Shown in pieces: positions 8,147 to 16,386 of a DNA stretch of 64,000 bases. Each line of letters opens with the position of its first letter. The stretch's first letter is position 1. The position numbers and the translations under genes were made by a program. The notes under the pieces were generated by a model. That model had not been told where the DNA came from and did not search any database. It saw only the letters and a list, made by a program, of their open reading frames with translations. The DNA is taken from the NCBI RefSeq assembly GCF_040545425.1, contig NZ_JBEPLW010000008.1; one strand, given 5' to 3'. This DNA comes from Bhargavaea ullalensis. Lineage in GTDB: Bacteria; Bacillota; Bacilli; Bacillales_A; Planococcaceae.

Positions 8147-8407
8147 ATGGAGTACGACCAAAAAGTGAAAAACCGTCTGCGCCGCATTGAGGGACAGGTG
8201 AAAGGCGTCCTGCAGATGATGGAGGAAGGCCGGGACTGCCGGGAAGTCGTCATGCAACTCCGGGCGATCAAGAGCGCCCTCGACCGGACCGTCGGCGTCG
8301 TCGTCAGCACCAACCTCGAAACGTGTATCCGCGAAAGCATCGAATCAGGAGAAGACACAAACGAACACGTCCAGGAAGCAATCGACCTGCTCGTCAAGTC
8401 GAACTGA
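8147..8407 (+). CDS. cstR: CsoR-family persulfide sensor (CstR-type)
   Basis: 86-residue all-helical repressor. LRRIEGQVKGVLQMMEEGRDCREVVMQL carries the first conserved Cys and STNLETC the second. The His that copper-sensing CsoR uses four residues before the second Cys is Asn here, the pattern of CstR proteins that sense persulfide through a Cys-Cys bridge rather than binding copper. The ATG at 8147 has GGAAGGAG upstream, so the first 20 codons of the longer frame are not translated. It should bind the two sites before cstB. Confidence 0.85.
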   Translation: MEYDQKVKNRLRRIEGQVKGVLQMMEEGRDCREVVMQLRAIKSALDRTVGVVVSTNLETCIRESIESGEDTNEHVQEAIDLLVKSN

Positions 8408-8447
8408 TTCCTGCAGTGAATCCGACCGGAAAGAAGCGTGTTTTACA

Positions 8448-8801
8448 ATGAAATGGATCATCATCCTTGCAATTGTCCTGTTCCTCGTCTGGCGGCTCAA
8501 GCCGGCCAAAGGCGTCAGGACGATCGGCGCCGACAGCCTGAAGGGAATGCTCGGCGACCGCACAAAACAATTCATCGACGTCCGAACACCGGCAGAATAC
8601 AAAGGCCGGCACATCAAAGAATTCAAGAACATCCCGCTTAATGCGCTGCCGTCAAAAGCGGCCGGACTCGACAAGGCCAAGGAAACCGTCGTCATCTGCC
8701 AGAGCGGCATGCGCAGCGCACAGGCCGCCCGCATCCTGAAAAAACAGGGATTTGAGAAAGTCACGAACGTCCGCGGCGGGATGGGAGCCTGGAACGGTTG
8801 A
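8448..8801 (+). CDS. membrane-anchored rhodanese
   Basis: 117 residues. An N-terminal transmembrane helix (MKWIIILAIVLFLVWRL) is followed by one rhodanese domain with FIDVRTPAEYKGRHI and the active loop ICQSGMRSAQAA, so the catalytic Cys is present. It probably transfers sulfane sulfur at the membrane face. The stop codon overlaps the TTG start of the next gene, showing translational coupling with the exporter. It resembles YqhL-type proteins of Bacillus. Confidence 0.85.
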   Translation: MKWIIILAIVLFLVWRLKPAKGVRTIGADSLKGMLGDRTKQFIDVRTPAEYKGRHIKEFKNIPLNALPSKAAGLDKAKETVVICQSGMRSAQAARILKKQGFEKVTNVRGGMGAWNG

Positions 8802-9607
8802 GCGCTGCGCCTGACCTGGCCTTGCCCTTCATCCTGACGCTGTTTGCCATCGCATTCGCCGGCTCCTTCATCTCCGGGATGGTCGGCATCGGCGGCGCCA
8901 TCGTCAACTACCCGCTCCTGCTCTACATCCCGCCGGCACTCGGATTCGCAGCGTTCACCGCCCACCAGGTGTCCGGCATCAGCGCCGTCCAGGTGATCGC
9001 CGCCACGATCGGCGGCGTCTGGGCCTACCGCAGCAGCGGCTTTTTGAACAAGAAACTCATCCTGACGATGGGCATCGCCGTGCTGGCGGGCAGCTTCATC
9101 GGCGGTTTCGGCTCCTCCGGACTGGAGGAACTGACCGTCAACGTCGTCTACGGCATCCTCGCCGTGCTGGCGGCGGTCCTCATGCTCGTGCCCGGGAAGG
9201 AAGAAGATCCGGATGGCGGGGGAGACGATGTGCAGTTTTCCGTCCCGCTCGCCGCCGGACTCGCGTTTGTCGTCGGCCTCGGAGCGGGCATCGTCGGGGC
9301 GGGGGGATCATTCCTGCTCGTCCCGGTGATGCTGAGCCTGCTGAAGATCCCCGCCCGGACGACGATCGCCACGTCGCTCGCCGTTACGTTCATCTCGTCG
9401 ATCGGCTCGACCGCCGGCAAGGTGATGACGGGCCAGGTGCTGCTCTGGCCGGCGGTCATCCTCGTAGTCGCCGGACTCCTGGCCGCCCCGCTCGGCGCCA
9501 AGGCCGGACAGAAGATGAACACGAAAGTTTTGAAGTGGATTCTGGCCATCCTGATCATCGGGACGGCGGTCAATATTTGGCGGAATCTGCTTCTGCAGCT
9601 GTTTTGA
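8798..9607 (+). CDS. TauE/SafE-family sulfur anion exporter
   Basis: 269-residue membrane protein with the twin TauE repeats: GSFISGMVGIGGAIVNYPLLLYIP near the N-terminus and GLGAGIVGAGGSFLLVPVMLSL in the second half, about eight hydrophobic helices in all. Family members export sulfite, sulfoacetate or related anions. In this operon it plausibly removes thiosulfate or sulfite made by CstB. Translation begins at a TTG embedded in the previous stop codon. Confidence 0.85.
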   Translation: MSAAPDLALPFILTLFAIAFAGSFISGMVGIGGAIVNYPLLLYIPPALGFAAFTAHQVSGISAVQVIAATIGGVWAYRSSGFLNKKLILTMGIAVLAGSFIGGFGSSGLEELTVNVVYGILAVLAAVLMLVPGKEEDPDGGGDDVQFSVPLAAGLAFVVGLGAGIVGAGGSFLLVPVMLSLLKIPARTTIATSLAVTFISSIGSTAGKVMTGQVLLWPAVILVVAGLLAAPLGAKAGQKMNTKVLKWILAILIIGTAVNIWRNLLLQLF

Positions 9608-9634
9608 TTTGAACCCGAAAAGGAGAGATTTTCT

Positions 9635-9934
9635 ATGAAAACCATCACAAACGAAGAATACCTGGAACTCGCCGGCAACGGCCGGGTCACGCTGATCGAT
9701 GTCCGTGAACCGGACGAGTTCGCCGCCGGCCACGCACCCGGTGCCGTCAACATCCCGCTCGCCCAAGTCGGCGACCGGGCCGATGAAATTCCGGCACAAG
9801 GCGACGTCTACATCATGTGCCGCTCCGGCGGCCGCGCCGGCCGGGCCATCGAAGCCCTCGAATCGCAGGGCCGCACCAACACCATCCGCGTCGCACCCGG
9901 CATGGGCGACTGGAACGGCCCCGTTGAAAATTAA
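9635..9934 (+). CDS. single-domain rhodanese
   Basis: 99-residue cytoplasmic rhodanese domain (TLIDVREPDEFAAGHAPGAVNIP, active loop MCRSGGRAGRAI). It is the last gene of the persulfide operon, 27 bp after the exporter, with AAAGGAGAG ahead of the ATG. It likely carries sulfane sulfur between thiols. A strong terminator follows. Confidence 0.85.
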   Translation: MKTITNEEYLELAGNGRVTLIDVREPDEFAAGHAPGAVNIPLAQVGDRADEIPAQGDVYIMCRSGGRAGRAIEALESQGRTNTIRVAPGMGDWNGPVEN

Positions 9935-9945
9935 TCATCAAAGAA

Positions 9946-9981
9946 AACAGGCACACTCCGCGACCAGGAGTGTGCCTGTTT
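9946..9981. terminator. bidirectional terminator of the persulfide operon
   Basis: Perfect AACAGGCACACTCC/GGAGTGTGCCTGTT stem with a 7-nt loop. A- and T-rich flanks allow use on both strands, so it can also end transcripts of the facing FhuF-like gene. Confidence 0.85.
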
Positions 9982-10013
9982 AAATGGGCCATCATTCAAG
10001 CGTGCTGGAGGAA

Positions 10014-10118
10014 AGCGTCCCACTCGGAGCGGACAGCGTCTCACTCGCGGGCAAAAGCGACTCACTCGGAGAAGATAGCGTCTCACTCGCGAGGCAAAGC
10101 GTCCCACTCGCCGACTTT
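10014..10118. repeat. 21-bp periodic array A (5 units)
   Basis: Five consecutive 21-bp units begin at 10014, 10035, 10056, 10077 and 10098. The core is AGCGWCYCACTCG. The 8-nt linkers start GAG, CGG, GAG, CGA, CCG, so the units alternate. The array ends at the stop codon of the FhuF-like gene and lies between that codon and the terminator, that is, in its 3' UTR. Confidence 0.9.
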
Positions 10119-10825
10119 CACTTCTTCAACGGGCAATACCCGCACTGCATAAGCCCCGGCACGTCCTTCGAATGACAGCAAGTCGTGCGGACGGTCGTGT
10201 TCAGAAGCTGCGACGGGGCACACCCCCGTAAATACCGGGCGAACAGCGATTCCTTGGCGAGCCCATCCCAAGTCCGGTCGTCCTTCAGCAGATCCAGAAC
10301 CGCCCGCGCATCCGGCTCCGTATAGGGATCAGACAACAGCACGTGGAAATGATAAAGGAGAAAGCCGAACATATTCTCCCAGTGGGTGAGCGACGAAGCA
10401 GAGGAAACCGTGCGCAAGGCATCCGACACTTCTTTCACATACACCAGCAGCAACCGGCGGACGGTTTCCGGACGTTCATCCGCATCTACCGGGCGGAACC
10501 TGCCGCCGGCGAGAAATTGGCTCACGGTCAGGTTGCCGAATTCTTCGACGGCCCCGAACCGGAGCGCGTCATCCGGCCCTTCCCACACTTCTTCATAGAC
10601 GGTGAGCAAGTACAGCTGCATCGCCGTGAACATACCGAGCCGCCGCGTGAAAAATGATGCCGCAATCGTCCGGTTGTCCGTGCGGCTCACCGCCTGCACG
10701 AGATCAAGCGCAGCGCCGGGGTCTGCCTTCAGCGATTGGAGGGTAAACAATGGATGCGCCGGCTCGCCGGGATAAATACTATAACTGTTCAATTGTCTTT
10801 TCAGATCAGGCGTCAAGTTCATCAT
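10118..10825 (-). CDS. FhuF-like iron-sulfur ferric reductase
   Basis: 235 residues. The C-terminus has the FhuF cluster motif CC-x10-CxxC (TTCCHSKDVPGLMQCGYCP), which binds a 2Fe-2S cluster used to release iron from ferric siderophores. The rest is helical and weakly conserved. I choose the ATG at 10825, where MMNLTPDLKRQL begins, because a TATAAT (10832-10837) lies only 6 nt upstream. That would place the transcript start on the AUG, a leaderless mRNA. A longer reading frame upstream has no ribosome binding site. It is convergent with the persulfide operon. Confidence 0.7.
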   Translation of the reverse strand: MMNLTPDLKRQLNSYSIYPGEPAHPLFTLQSLKADPGAALDLVQAVSRTDNRTIAASFFTRRLGMFTAMQLYLLTVYEEVWEGPDDALRFGAVEEFGNLTVSQFLAGGRFRPVDADERPETVRRLLLVYVKEVSDALRTVSSASSLTHWENMFGFLLYHFHVLLSDPYTEPDARAVLDLLKDDRTWDGLAKESLFARYLRGCAPSQLLNTTVRTTCCHSKDVPGLMQCGYCPLKK

Positions 10826-10914
10826 GATCCGATTATAGCGCACTCTTCCCATGCGTTGCAGGCAGGGCTGTGCTATGTTTAAAAGAAACATCCGGATGAA
10901 AGGGGGAGCGGCTC

Positions 10915-11478
10915 TTGACCCGATTGGCCATGATGACTGTCGGAAAAACCCACAGCGGAAAAACCACCTTTGCCAAACTGCTCGCGAAGGAACTTCCCAA
11001 CACCGTCGTGATCGACCAGGACCGCCAGGCGAAATTCTTGAACGACCACTATCCGCAGCTCCTTCCGGAAAAAGGACCCAACCGGATCAAGCATGACCTG
11101 ACCCGGACCCTTGCCGAATATGCGGCGGAGCACACAAACTGCCACCTGATCCTGTCCAACTCCAACCTCGGCGAAAAAGACCGCCGCGAGTGGCTCGACC
11201 GGTACAAGGAATACGGATTTGAGACAGTCCTCGTCTGCTTCAACCTGTCCGAAGACATGCTCCGGCTCCGCATCAGAAAAAGCCAAAAAAGCACGGACGT
11301 CTTCCGCGTCAGCCTGACTTATGATGACCTGCTGGAACGGCAGCAAAAGCAATTCCCCGACGTCATGCCGGCTGCCGGGGAAGCCGATCATCTATTTACC
11401 GTGTCCGGCACGGAAGAAATCAATCCGGTGATCGGACGAATTCTCGGCCTCGCCGGCGGAAAGGGGCGGCGCACATGA
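10915..11478 (+). CDS. P-loop ATP-binding protein, kinase-like
   Basis: 187 residues starting at a TTG with GGGGGAG upstream. The Walker A motif is GKTHSGKTTF (residues 10-19). VIDQDRQAKFLNDHYP and LILSNSNLGEKDRREW have the Asp/Arg-rich look of zeta-toxin and polynucleotide-kinase-like P-loop enzymes, with a lid-like segment LRLRIRKSQKS. No partner antitoxin is visible. The stop codon overlaps the next gene (ATGA), so it is co-transcribed with the YaiI/YqxD gene and the antiporter. Substrate unknown. Confidence 0.7.
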   Translation: MTRLAMMTVGKTHSGKTTFAKLLAKELPNTVVIDQDRQAKFLNDHYPQLLPEKGPNRIKHDLTRTLAEYAAEHTNCHLILSNSNLGEKDRREWLDRYKEYGFETVLVCFNLSEDMLRLRIRKSQKSTDVFRVSLTYDDLLERQQKQFPDVMPAAGEADHLFTVSGTEEINPVIGRILGLAGGKGRRT

Positions 11479-11927
11479 AAATCCTTGTGGACGCAGACGG
11501 CTGTCCGGTCGTGGCGGAGACGATCCGTGCGGCCCGCCGTCACGATGTTCCCGTTCTCCTGCTTTGTGACACGGCGCATGAGATGTTCCGCGAAGGGGCG
11601 GAAACGGTCATCGTGTCAAAAGGGGCTGATTCGGTGGACTTTTCACTGGTGAACCGGGTGGACAAGGGCGACATCGTCGTCACCCAGGACTACGGGCTTG
11701 CCGCGATGGTGCTCGCGAAAGGCGGCAGGCCGATCGACCAGAACGGCCGCCTGTACACGGAGGAAAACATCGATTCCCTGCTCGGCAGCCGCTACATCTC
11801 GCGGAAAGTCCGGGAAGCGGGCGGCCGAATGAAAGGGCCCAAAAAGCGCAAGGCAGAAGCGAACGAGCGCTTTGAACGGAATCTGGAGGCACTCATCGGA
11901 GAGCGCCCGGAAAGGAAAGAATCGTGA
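11475..11927 (+). CDS. YaiI/YqxD (UPF0178) family protein
   Basis: 150-residue PIN-like protein of a widespread but uncharacterised family. The N-terminus KILVDADGCPV supplies the conserved Asp residues; VSKGADSVDF and GDIVVTQDYGLAAM give the remaining acidic centre; a basic tail follows (GRMKGPKKRKAE). The fold suggests nuclease activity, but none is established to my knowledge. It overlaps both neighbours. Confidence 0.85.
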   Translation: MKILVDADGCPVVAETIRAARRHDVPVLLLCDTAHEMFREGAETVIVSKGADSVDFSLVNRVDKGDIVVTQDYGLAAMVLAKGGRPIDQNGRLYTEENIDSLLGSRYISRKVREAGGRMKGPKKRKAEANERFERNLEALIGERPERKES

Positions 11928-12928
11928 TGCCATTTGTCTGGTTTGTTCTTGCTGCCGCGGTGACGGTATTCGCCGCAATCAAACTGTCGAATTACGCCGA
12001 CGTGCTCAGCACGAAGACGGCGATGGGCGGACTGCTCGTCGGGACGCTCCTGCTCGCGGGCGCGACGTCGCTGCCTGAAGTGACGACAAGTGTTTCCGCC
12101 GTCCTCATCGGCAACCCCGACATCGCCATCGGAAACGTCGTCGGCTCGAATATGTTCAACCTGTTCATCTTCGCCTGCTTCGACTTGCTTTACCGGAGGC
12201 AGCATCTGCTTGAAAAAGCCGGCCGCAATCACCTGTACACGGCCGGCACGGGATTCGTCCTGATGGCGGTCACCTATGTATCACTCGTGTTTCATCCGGA
12301 ATGGTCGGTGCTCGGCGTCGGTCTCGACTCCATCGTGCTCGTCCTGATTTATGCAATCGGCATGGTGATTGTCGGCCGCGCTTCGCGGCGGGTGCCCGAT
12401 GAGCCGGCTGTCCCGGCAGCCGAGCTGGCCGCAGAAACAACGGGCGCAAACGAAGGAATCACCGTCCGCCGCGCGGTCATCGGCTTCTCGCTCGCCGCGC
12501 TCCTCATCATGGCCGCCGGCACCGTCCTGTCCGTGATGGGCGACAAAATCGCCGTCATCACCGGCCTCGGATCAAGCTTCGTCGGCAGCTTCCTCATCGC
12601 GGCCACGACCTCGCTCCCGGAAGCCGTCTCGGTCTACATCGCGCTCAAGATCCGCAACGTCAACCTCGCACTCGGCGGGATCCTCGGCTCGAACATGTTC
12701 AACATGCTCATCATCTTCCTCGCCGACCTGTTTTACCGCGGCGGCCCCGTGCTGTCCGCCGGCGACCCGTCCCACCGCATCACCGCACTCGTCGTCCTGG
12801 CGCTCTCTGCGATCATCCTCTTCGCGCTCGCACGCCGCCGGACGAAATCCGGCTTCTCATACGCCGCGCCGTCGGCGCTCATCATTATCGGCTACTTCGT
12901 CGCATCTTACCTCATGTTCCAGGGATGA
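11927..12928 (+). CDS. Ca2+/cation antiporter (CaCA, YrbG-like)
   Basis: Polytopic membrane protein with the two inverted alpha-repeats of the Ca2+:cation antiporter superfamily: TSLPEVTTSVSAVLIGNPDIAIGNVVGSNMFN and TSLPEAVSVYIALKIRNVNLALGGILGSNMFN. The acidic residues and the GSN motifs form the ion site. About ten helices are present. The ATG at 11927 is better spaced from AAAGGA than the overlapping GTG at 11924. It is the last gene of a three-gene operon; a strong terminator follows. Confidence 0.85.
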   Translation: MPFVWFVLAAAVTVFAAIKLSNYADVLSTKTAMGGLLVGTLLLAGATSLPEVTTSVSAVLIGNPDIAIGNVVGSNMFNLFIFACFDLLYRRQHLLEKAGRNHLYTAGTGFVLMAVTYVSLVFHPEWSVLGVGLDSIVLVLIYAIGMVIVGRASRRVPDEPAVPAAELAAETTGANEGITVRRAVIGFSLAALLIMAAGTVLSVMGDKIAVITGLGSSFVGSFLIAATTSLPEAVSVYIALKIRNVNLALGGILGSNMFNMLIIFLADLFYRGGPVLSAGDPSHRITALVVLALSAIILFALARRRTKSGFSYAAPSALIIIGYFVASYLMFQG

Positions 12929-12940
12929 ATCCATCCAGCC

Positions 12941-12972
12941 AGACCCGCCTCCACCCCGGAGGCGGGTCTTTT
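12941..12972 (+). terminator. antiporter terminator, copy 1
   Basis: AGACCCGCCTCC/GGAGGCGGGTCT stem with TTTT tail. An almost identical second copy lies at 13100-13131 as part of a local duplication. Confidence 0.85.
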
Positions 12973-12989
12973 GCGCGACCCATGCCCAT

Positions 12990-13084
12990 GAATCCACTCG
13001 GCCGGCATATGCGCTCACTCGAGGCTCCAACGCGCTCACTCACGAAGCCTACGCGCTCACTCAGCGCCCCAACGCGCTCACTCA
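12990..13084. repeat. 21-bp periodic array B, copy 1
   Basis: Units start at 13011, 13032, 13053 and 13074 with the core GCGCTCACTC and 10-11 nt linkers. A degenerate unit (AATCCACTCGG) precedes them. The array follows the antiporter terminator. Confidence 0.85.
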
Positions 13085-13099
13085 CTTCCATGCTCTCCA

Positions 13100-13131
13100 A
13101 GACCCGCCTCCACTCCGGAGGCGGGTCTTTT
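13100..13131 (+). terminator. antiporter terminator, duplicated copy
   Basis: AGACCCGCCTCC/GGAGGCGGGTCT stem with one loop difference from the copy at 12941. No gene ends between the two copies, so this is a duplicated terminator. Confidence 0.8.
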
Positions 13132-13160
13132 GCGTTGAAAACCGGCCGACCCATGCCCAT

Positions 13161-13244
13161 GAATCCACTCGGCCGGCATATGCGCTCACTCGAGGCTCCA
13201 ACGCGCTCACTCAGCGCCCCAACGCGCTCACTCGCCATACCAAC
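13161..13244. repeat. 21-bp periodic array B, copy 2
   Basis: Same core (GCGCTCACTC) at 13182, 13203 and 13224, preceded by the same degenerate unit and the same flanking CCCATGCCCATGAATC. It has one unit fewer than copy 1. Terminator plus array were duplicated as a block (12942-13084 and 13101-13234). 13245-13331 holds no gene, only the leader of the ABC operon. Confidence 0.85.
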
Positions 13245-13331
13245 ACCCCAACTCACCCCCACCCCACAAGCCACGCGCCTACACGCAACACCGGGCGGGC
13301 TCATATCCTGAGCAAGAAGGGGTGAAGGCGC

Positions 13332-14138
13332 ATGGCATCGACAAACAATCCGGTTGAAGTGGAACGACAAGAGTGGAAAAAGCGGCAGATGAAAGAACGG
13401 CTGAAGCAGCTCCTCACCGTCTCCTCCCCGGTCTTCATGCTGCTATTATGGGAGTTTCTGTCGCGGACGGCGATGATCGACCCGCGTTTCTTTCCGCCGC
13501 CGACCGAAATCGTGGCGACGTTCTGGGAACTGCTTTCAAGCGGGGAACTTGTCCATCATATCGGTGTGTCGCTGTACCGGATTTTCATGGGGTTCCTGCT
13601 TGGCGTGATACCGGGCATCGTGATCGGGCTGCTCATGGGGCTGTATTCGCCGATCCGGCATTTCGTCCAGCCGATCGTCATGGCGCTCATGCCGATTCCG
13701 ACACTGGCGCTTCTGCCGATCATCATCATCCTGTTCGGCATCGGCGACCTGTCCAAAGTCGTCACGATCGCGGGCAGCGTGTTTTTCCCGGTCGTCATCA
13801 ACACCGCAGCGGGCGTGCTGAACATCGAGCCGATCCATATGGACGTGGCGAAAAACTACGGCGCGGATTCAAAGGACTACTTCCTGAAGATCGCCTTCCC
13901 GGGGGCGCTTCCGGTCATGCTTGAAGGGATCCAGATGGGGCAGGCGATCGCGCTTCTGACGATCGTGGCCGCCGAGATGATGGGGTCCGTTTCGGGGATC
14001 GGGTTCCTGATCTGGACTTCGTACAAAGCATTTCTTCTGAAAAAGATGTACGTCGGACTGATTTTGATTTCATTTTTCGGCTATCTGTTCTCGCTGCTGC
14101 TCCGCGGCCTGCAGCGCAAAATCCTGAGGTGGAGGTGA
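13332..14138 (+). CDS. ABC importer permease (NitT/TauT type)
   Basis: 268 residues with five or six membrane helices and the binding-protein-dependent permease loop in the second half (EPIHMDVAKNYGADSKDYFLKIAFPGALPVMLEGIQMGQA, the EAA region that contacts the ATPase). It is closest in style to the SsuC/TauC/ThiX permeases. It is first in a three-gene operon with its ATPase (4 bp away) and lipoprotein binding protein. No TPP or other riboswitch is visible upstream, so the substrate is open. Confidence 0.85.
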   Translation: MASTNNPVEVERQEWKKRQMKERLKQLLTVSSPVFMLLLWEFLSRTAMIDPRFFPPPTEIVATFWELLSSGELVHHIGVSLYRIFMGFLLGVIPGIVIGLLMGLYSPIRHFVQPIVMALMPIPTLALLPIIIILFGIGDLSKVVTIAGSVFFPVVINTAAGVLNIEPIHMDVAKNYGADSKDYFLKIAFPGALPVMLEGIQMGQAIALLTIVAAEMMGSVSGIGFLIWTSYKAFLLKKMYVGLILISFFGYLFSLLLRGLQRKILRWR

Positions 14139-14142
14139 CCGC

Positions 14143-14922
<780 letters not shown>

Positions 14923-14945
14923 CTTCAGATAAAAGGGGGATCTTT

Positions 14946-16040
14946 GTGAGGAAAGGAATTTGGAAGTTCGCATTTGTTTTATTCGCCGCGATGCTCCTCG
15001 TGCTCGGCGGCTGCGGAAAAAAAGAGCCGGCGGCACCTGCCAAGCCGGCGGAAAAACCGGCGGAAGAAGCACCGTCCGGGGACCTGGCACCGCTTGAGGA
15101 GCGCGTCACCGTCATGATCGCAGAGGATGGGGCGGCATCCGGCGCCGGTTTTTATATCGCAAAGGAAAAAGGCTACTTCGATGACTATAACATCGACGTG
15201 AAGTTCGCCCAGTTCGCGAACAGCGATGAAATGCTCCCGGCGCTCGCGGCAGGAGAAGTGGATATTGCGGGCGGCGTGTCGACCGCATCATTCTTCAACG
15301 CGATCGCGCAGGGCATCGACGTCCGGATCATCGCGGACAAAGGACACAACGTTCCGGGCAAGTCGTACTTCACATTCGTCACCGGCGTAGACAGCGACAT
15401 CAAGGACTACGCCGACATGAAAGGCAAGAAAATCGCCGTCTCGTCCCGGAACTCGATCGACAGCTACATCTTTGACATGATGCTCGAACATGCCGGCCTG
15501 ACCGAAGACGACGTGGAGTTCGTCTTGATCGCGGACTTCGGCAGCATGCTCGGCGCCATCGACAGCGGATCGGTCGACGCCGCGCTGAACATCGAGCCGC
15601 TCATCACGCAGGGCGTCGAGAACGGCATGCACGAGCGGTTCCTCGATGCGACCGACTATGCGCCGGAATCCCAGATCGCCATGGTGCTCGGTTCGCCGCA
15701 GTTCATGACGCAGGAAAAGGAAATCTCACTGCGCTTCATGCTCGCCTACCTGAAAGGGCTGCACGACTACAACGACGCGTTCTTCAAGGGAGAAGGCAAA
15801 GACGAAGTGATCGACATCATGGTGAAGCACACGGCACTGAAAGACCGGGACCTGTGGGAAAAAGTGAATGTGACCGGACTCGATCCGGACGGCAAGATGT
15901 TCGTCGAAGACATCCGGAAACAGTTTGAGCACTACAAAGCCGCGGGTGCCATTTCGGGCGACATCGACTTCGACACGGCGATCGACACGTCGCTTGCCGA
16001 AGAAGCCGTGAAAATCCTCGGACCATATGAAGGAGACTGA
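14946..16040 (+). CDS. ABC importer substrate-binding lipoprotein (NMT1/TauA-like)
   Basis: 364 residues starting at a GTG behind AAAGGGGG. The signal peptide ends in the lipobox LGGC, followed by a Pro/Ala/Glu tether. The mature part has the NMT1/SsuA pattern: YIAKEKGYFDDYNIDVKF, LAAGEVDIAGGVSTASFFNAIAQG, MKGKKIAVSSRNS and SGSVDAALNIEPLI. It should capture an amine- or sulfonate-like solute outside the membrane and hand it to the permease encoded upstream. Candidate ligands include thiamine-pyrimidine precursors and sulfonates; nothing here decides. Confidence 0.85.
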   Translation: MRKGIWKFAFVLFAAMLLVLGGCGKKEPAAPAKPAEKPAEEAPSGDLAPLEERVTVMIAEDGAASGAGFYIAKEKGYFDDYNIDVKFAQFANSDEMLPALAAGEVDIAGGVSTASFFNAIAQGIDVRIIADKGHNVPGKSYFTFVTGVDSDIKDYADMKGKKIAVSSRNSIDSYIFDMMLEHAGLTEDDVEFVLIADFGSMLGAIDSGSVDAALNIEPLITQGVENGMHERFLDATDYAPESQIAMVLGSPQFMTQEKEISLRFMLAYLKGLHDYNDAFFKGEGKDEVIDIMVKHTALKDRDLWEKVNVTGLDPDGKMFVEDIRKQFEHYKAAGAISGDIDFDTAIDTSLAEEAVKILGPYEGD

Positions 16041-16066
16041 ATGACCGGCTCAAAACCGGAGTTTTC

Positions 16067-16095
16067 TTGAGCCGCCATGCAGGATAGGGTATAAT
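16067..16095 (+). promoter_or_regulatory. promoter of antitoxin RNA
   Basis: TTGAGC (16067-16072) and a perfect TATAAT (16090-16095), 17 bp apart. It reads into a region with no plus-strand ORF that is antisense to the 3' half of a small toxin gene. Expected start is near 16102. Confidence 0.75.
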
Positions 16096-16101
16096 GGCAT
16101 A

Positions 16102-16237
16102 AGAAAGATGGACTACGAAAAAGGACCGGATGCGCGAACATCCGGCCCGGCAGCCTGTGCCCGGACGGGACGTCAGGCGGTTGAGCAGCGATTGGCCGTC
16201 CCATCCTTGGCCGAGGTGGGGACGGTCATTCTTTTTT
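16102..16237 (+). ncRNA. antisense antitoxin RNA (type I TA)
   Basis: Predicted RNA of about 135 nt, from the sigma-A promoter to an intrinsic terminator with arms GGCCGTCCC (16194-16202) and GGGGACGGTC (16218-16227) followed by ATTCTTTTTT. It carries no ORF. It overlaps the 3' part of the minus-strand toxin mRNA by about 120 nt, the convergent 3'-overlap geometry of txpA/RatA and bsrG/SR4 in B. subtilis. Pairing would block translation or promote decay of the toxin message. Inferred from promoter and terminator positions. Confidence 0.65.
16118..16148 (-). terminator. toxin mRNA terminator
   Basis: On the minus strand, GGGCCGGATG and CATCCGGTCC form a hairpin with a 6-nt loop, one mismatch and a TTTTT tail. 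It lies about 80 nt after the toxin stop codon, inside the antisense RNA. Confidence 0.65.
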
Positions 16238-16333
16238 GGAAATGACGACAATGAGCGTCACGACAAGCGTCAGAAACCCGACGATCGAGCCGGCCAATGA
16301 AATGGCCAACCCTGCCGCTTCGGCGATTGTCAT
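16226..16333 (-). CDS. small hydrophobic holin-like toxin (type I TA)
   Basis: 35-residue peptide, too short for most gene callers. It begins MTIAEAAGLAISLAG, continues with one long hydrophobic helix (SIVGFLTLVVTLIVVI) and ends in SKKE. This is the shape of the Bacillales putative holin-like toxins (TxpA/BsrG group), which insert in the membrane. A near-ideal ribosome site (GGGAGGTGAT) precedes the ATG. An extended -10 promoter with a LexA-like box lies upstream and an antisense RNA overlaps the 3' end. Family assignment rests on size, hydropathy and locus architecture. Confidence 0.75.
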   Translation of the reverse strand: MTIAEAAGLAISLAGSIVGFLTLVVTLIVVISKKE

Positions 16334-16386
16334 AGGCATCACCTCCCCTTGGAGGATCCGCCCGCCCCGCACATGGCTGCCATCTT

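Noticed and set aside
8147..8407. Copper sensor CsoR
   Set aside because: The copper-ligand His is Asn and the operon is for persulfide; no copper ATPase or chaperone nearby.
12925..13311. ORFs encoding repeats such as RSLEAPT or LSERVGA
   Set aside because: They arise because 21 bp equals seven codons and keeps frames open; no ribosome site or conserved domain.
13245..13331. TPP or other riboswitch before the ABC importer
   Set aside because: No THI-box or other conserved aptamer sequence could be found in the leader.
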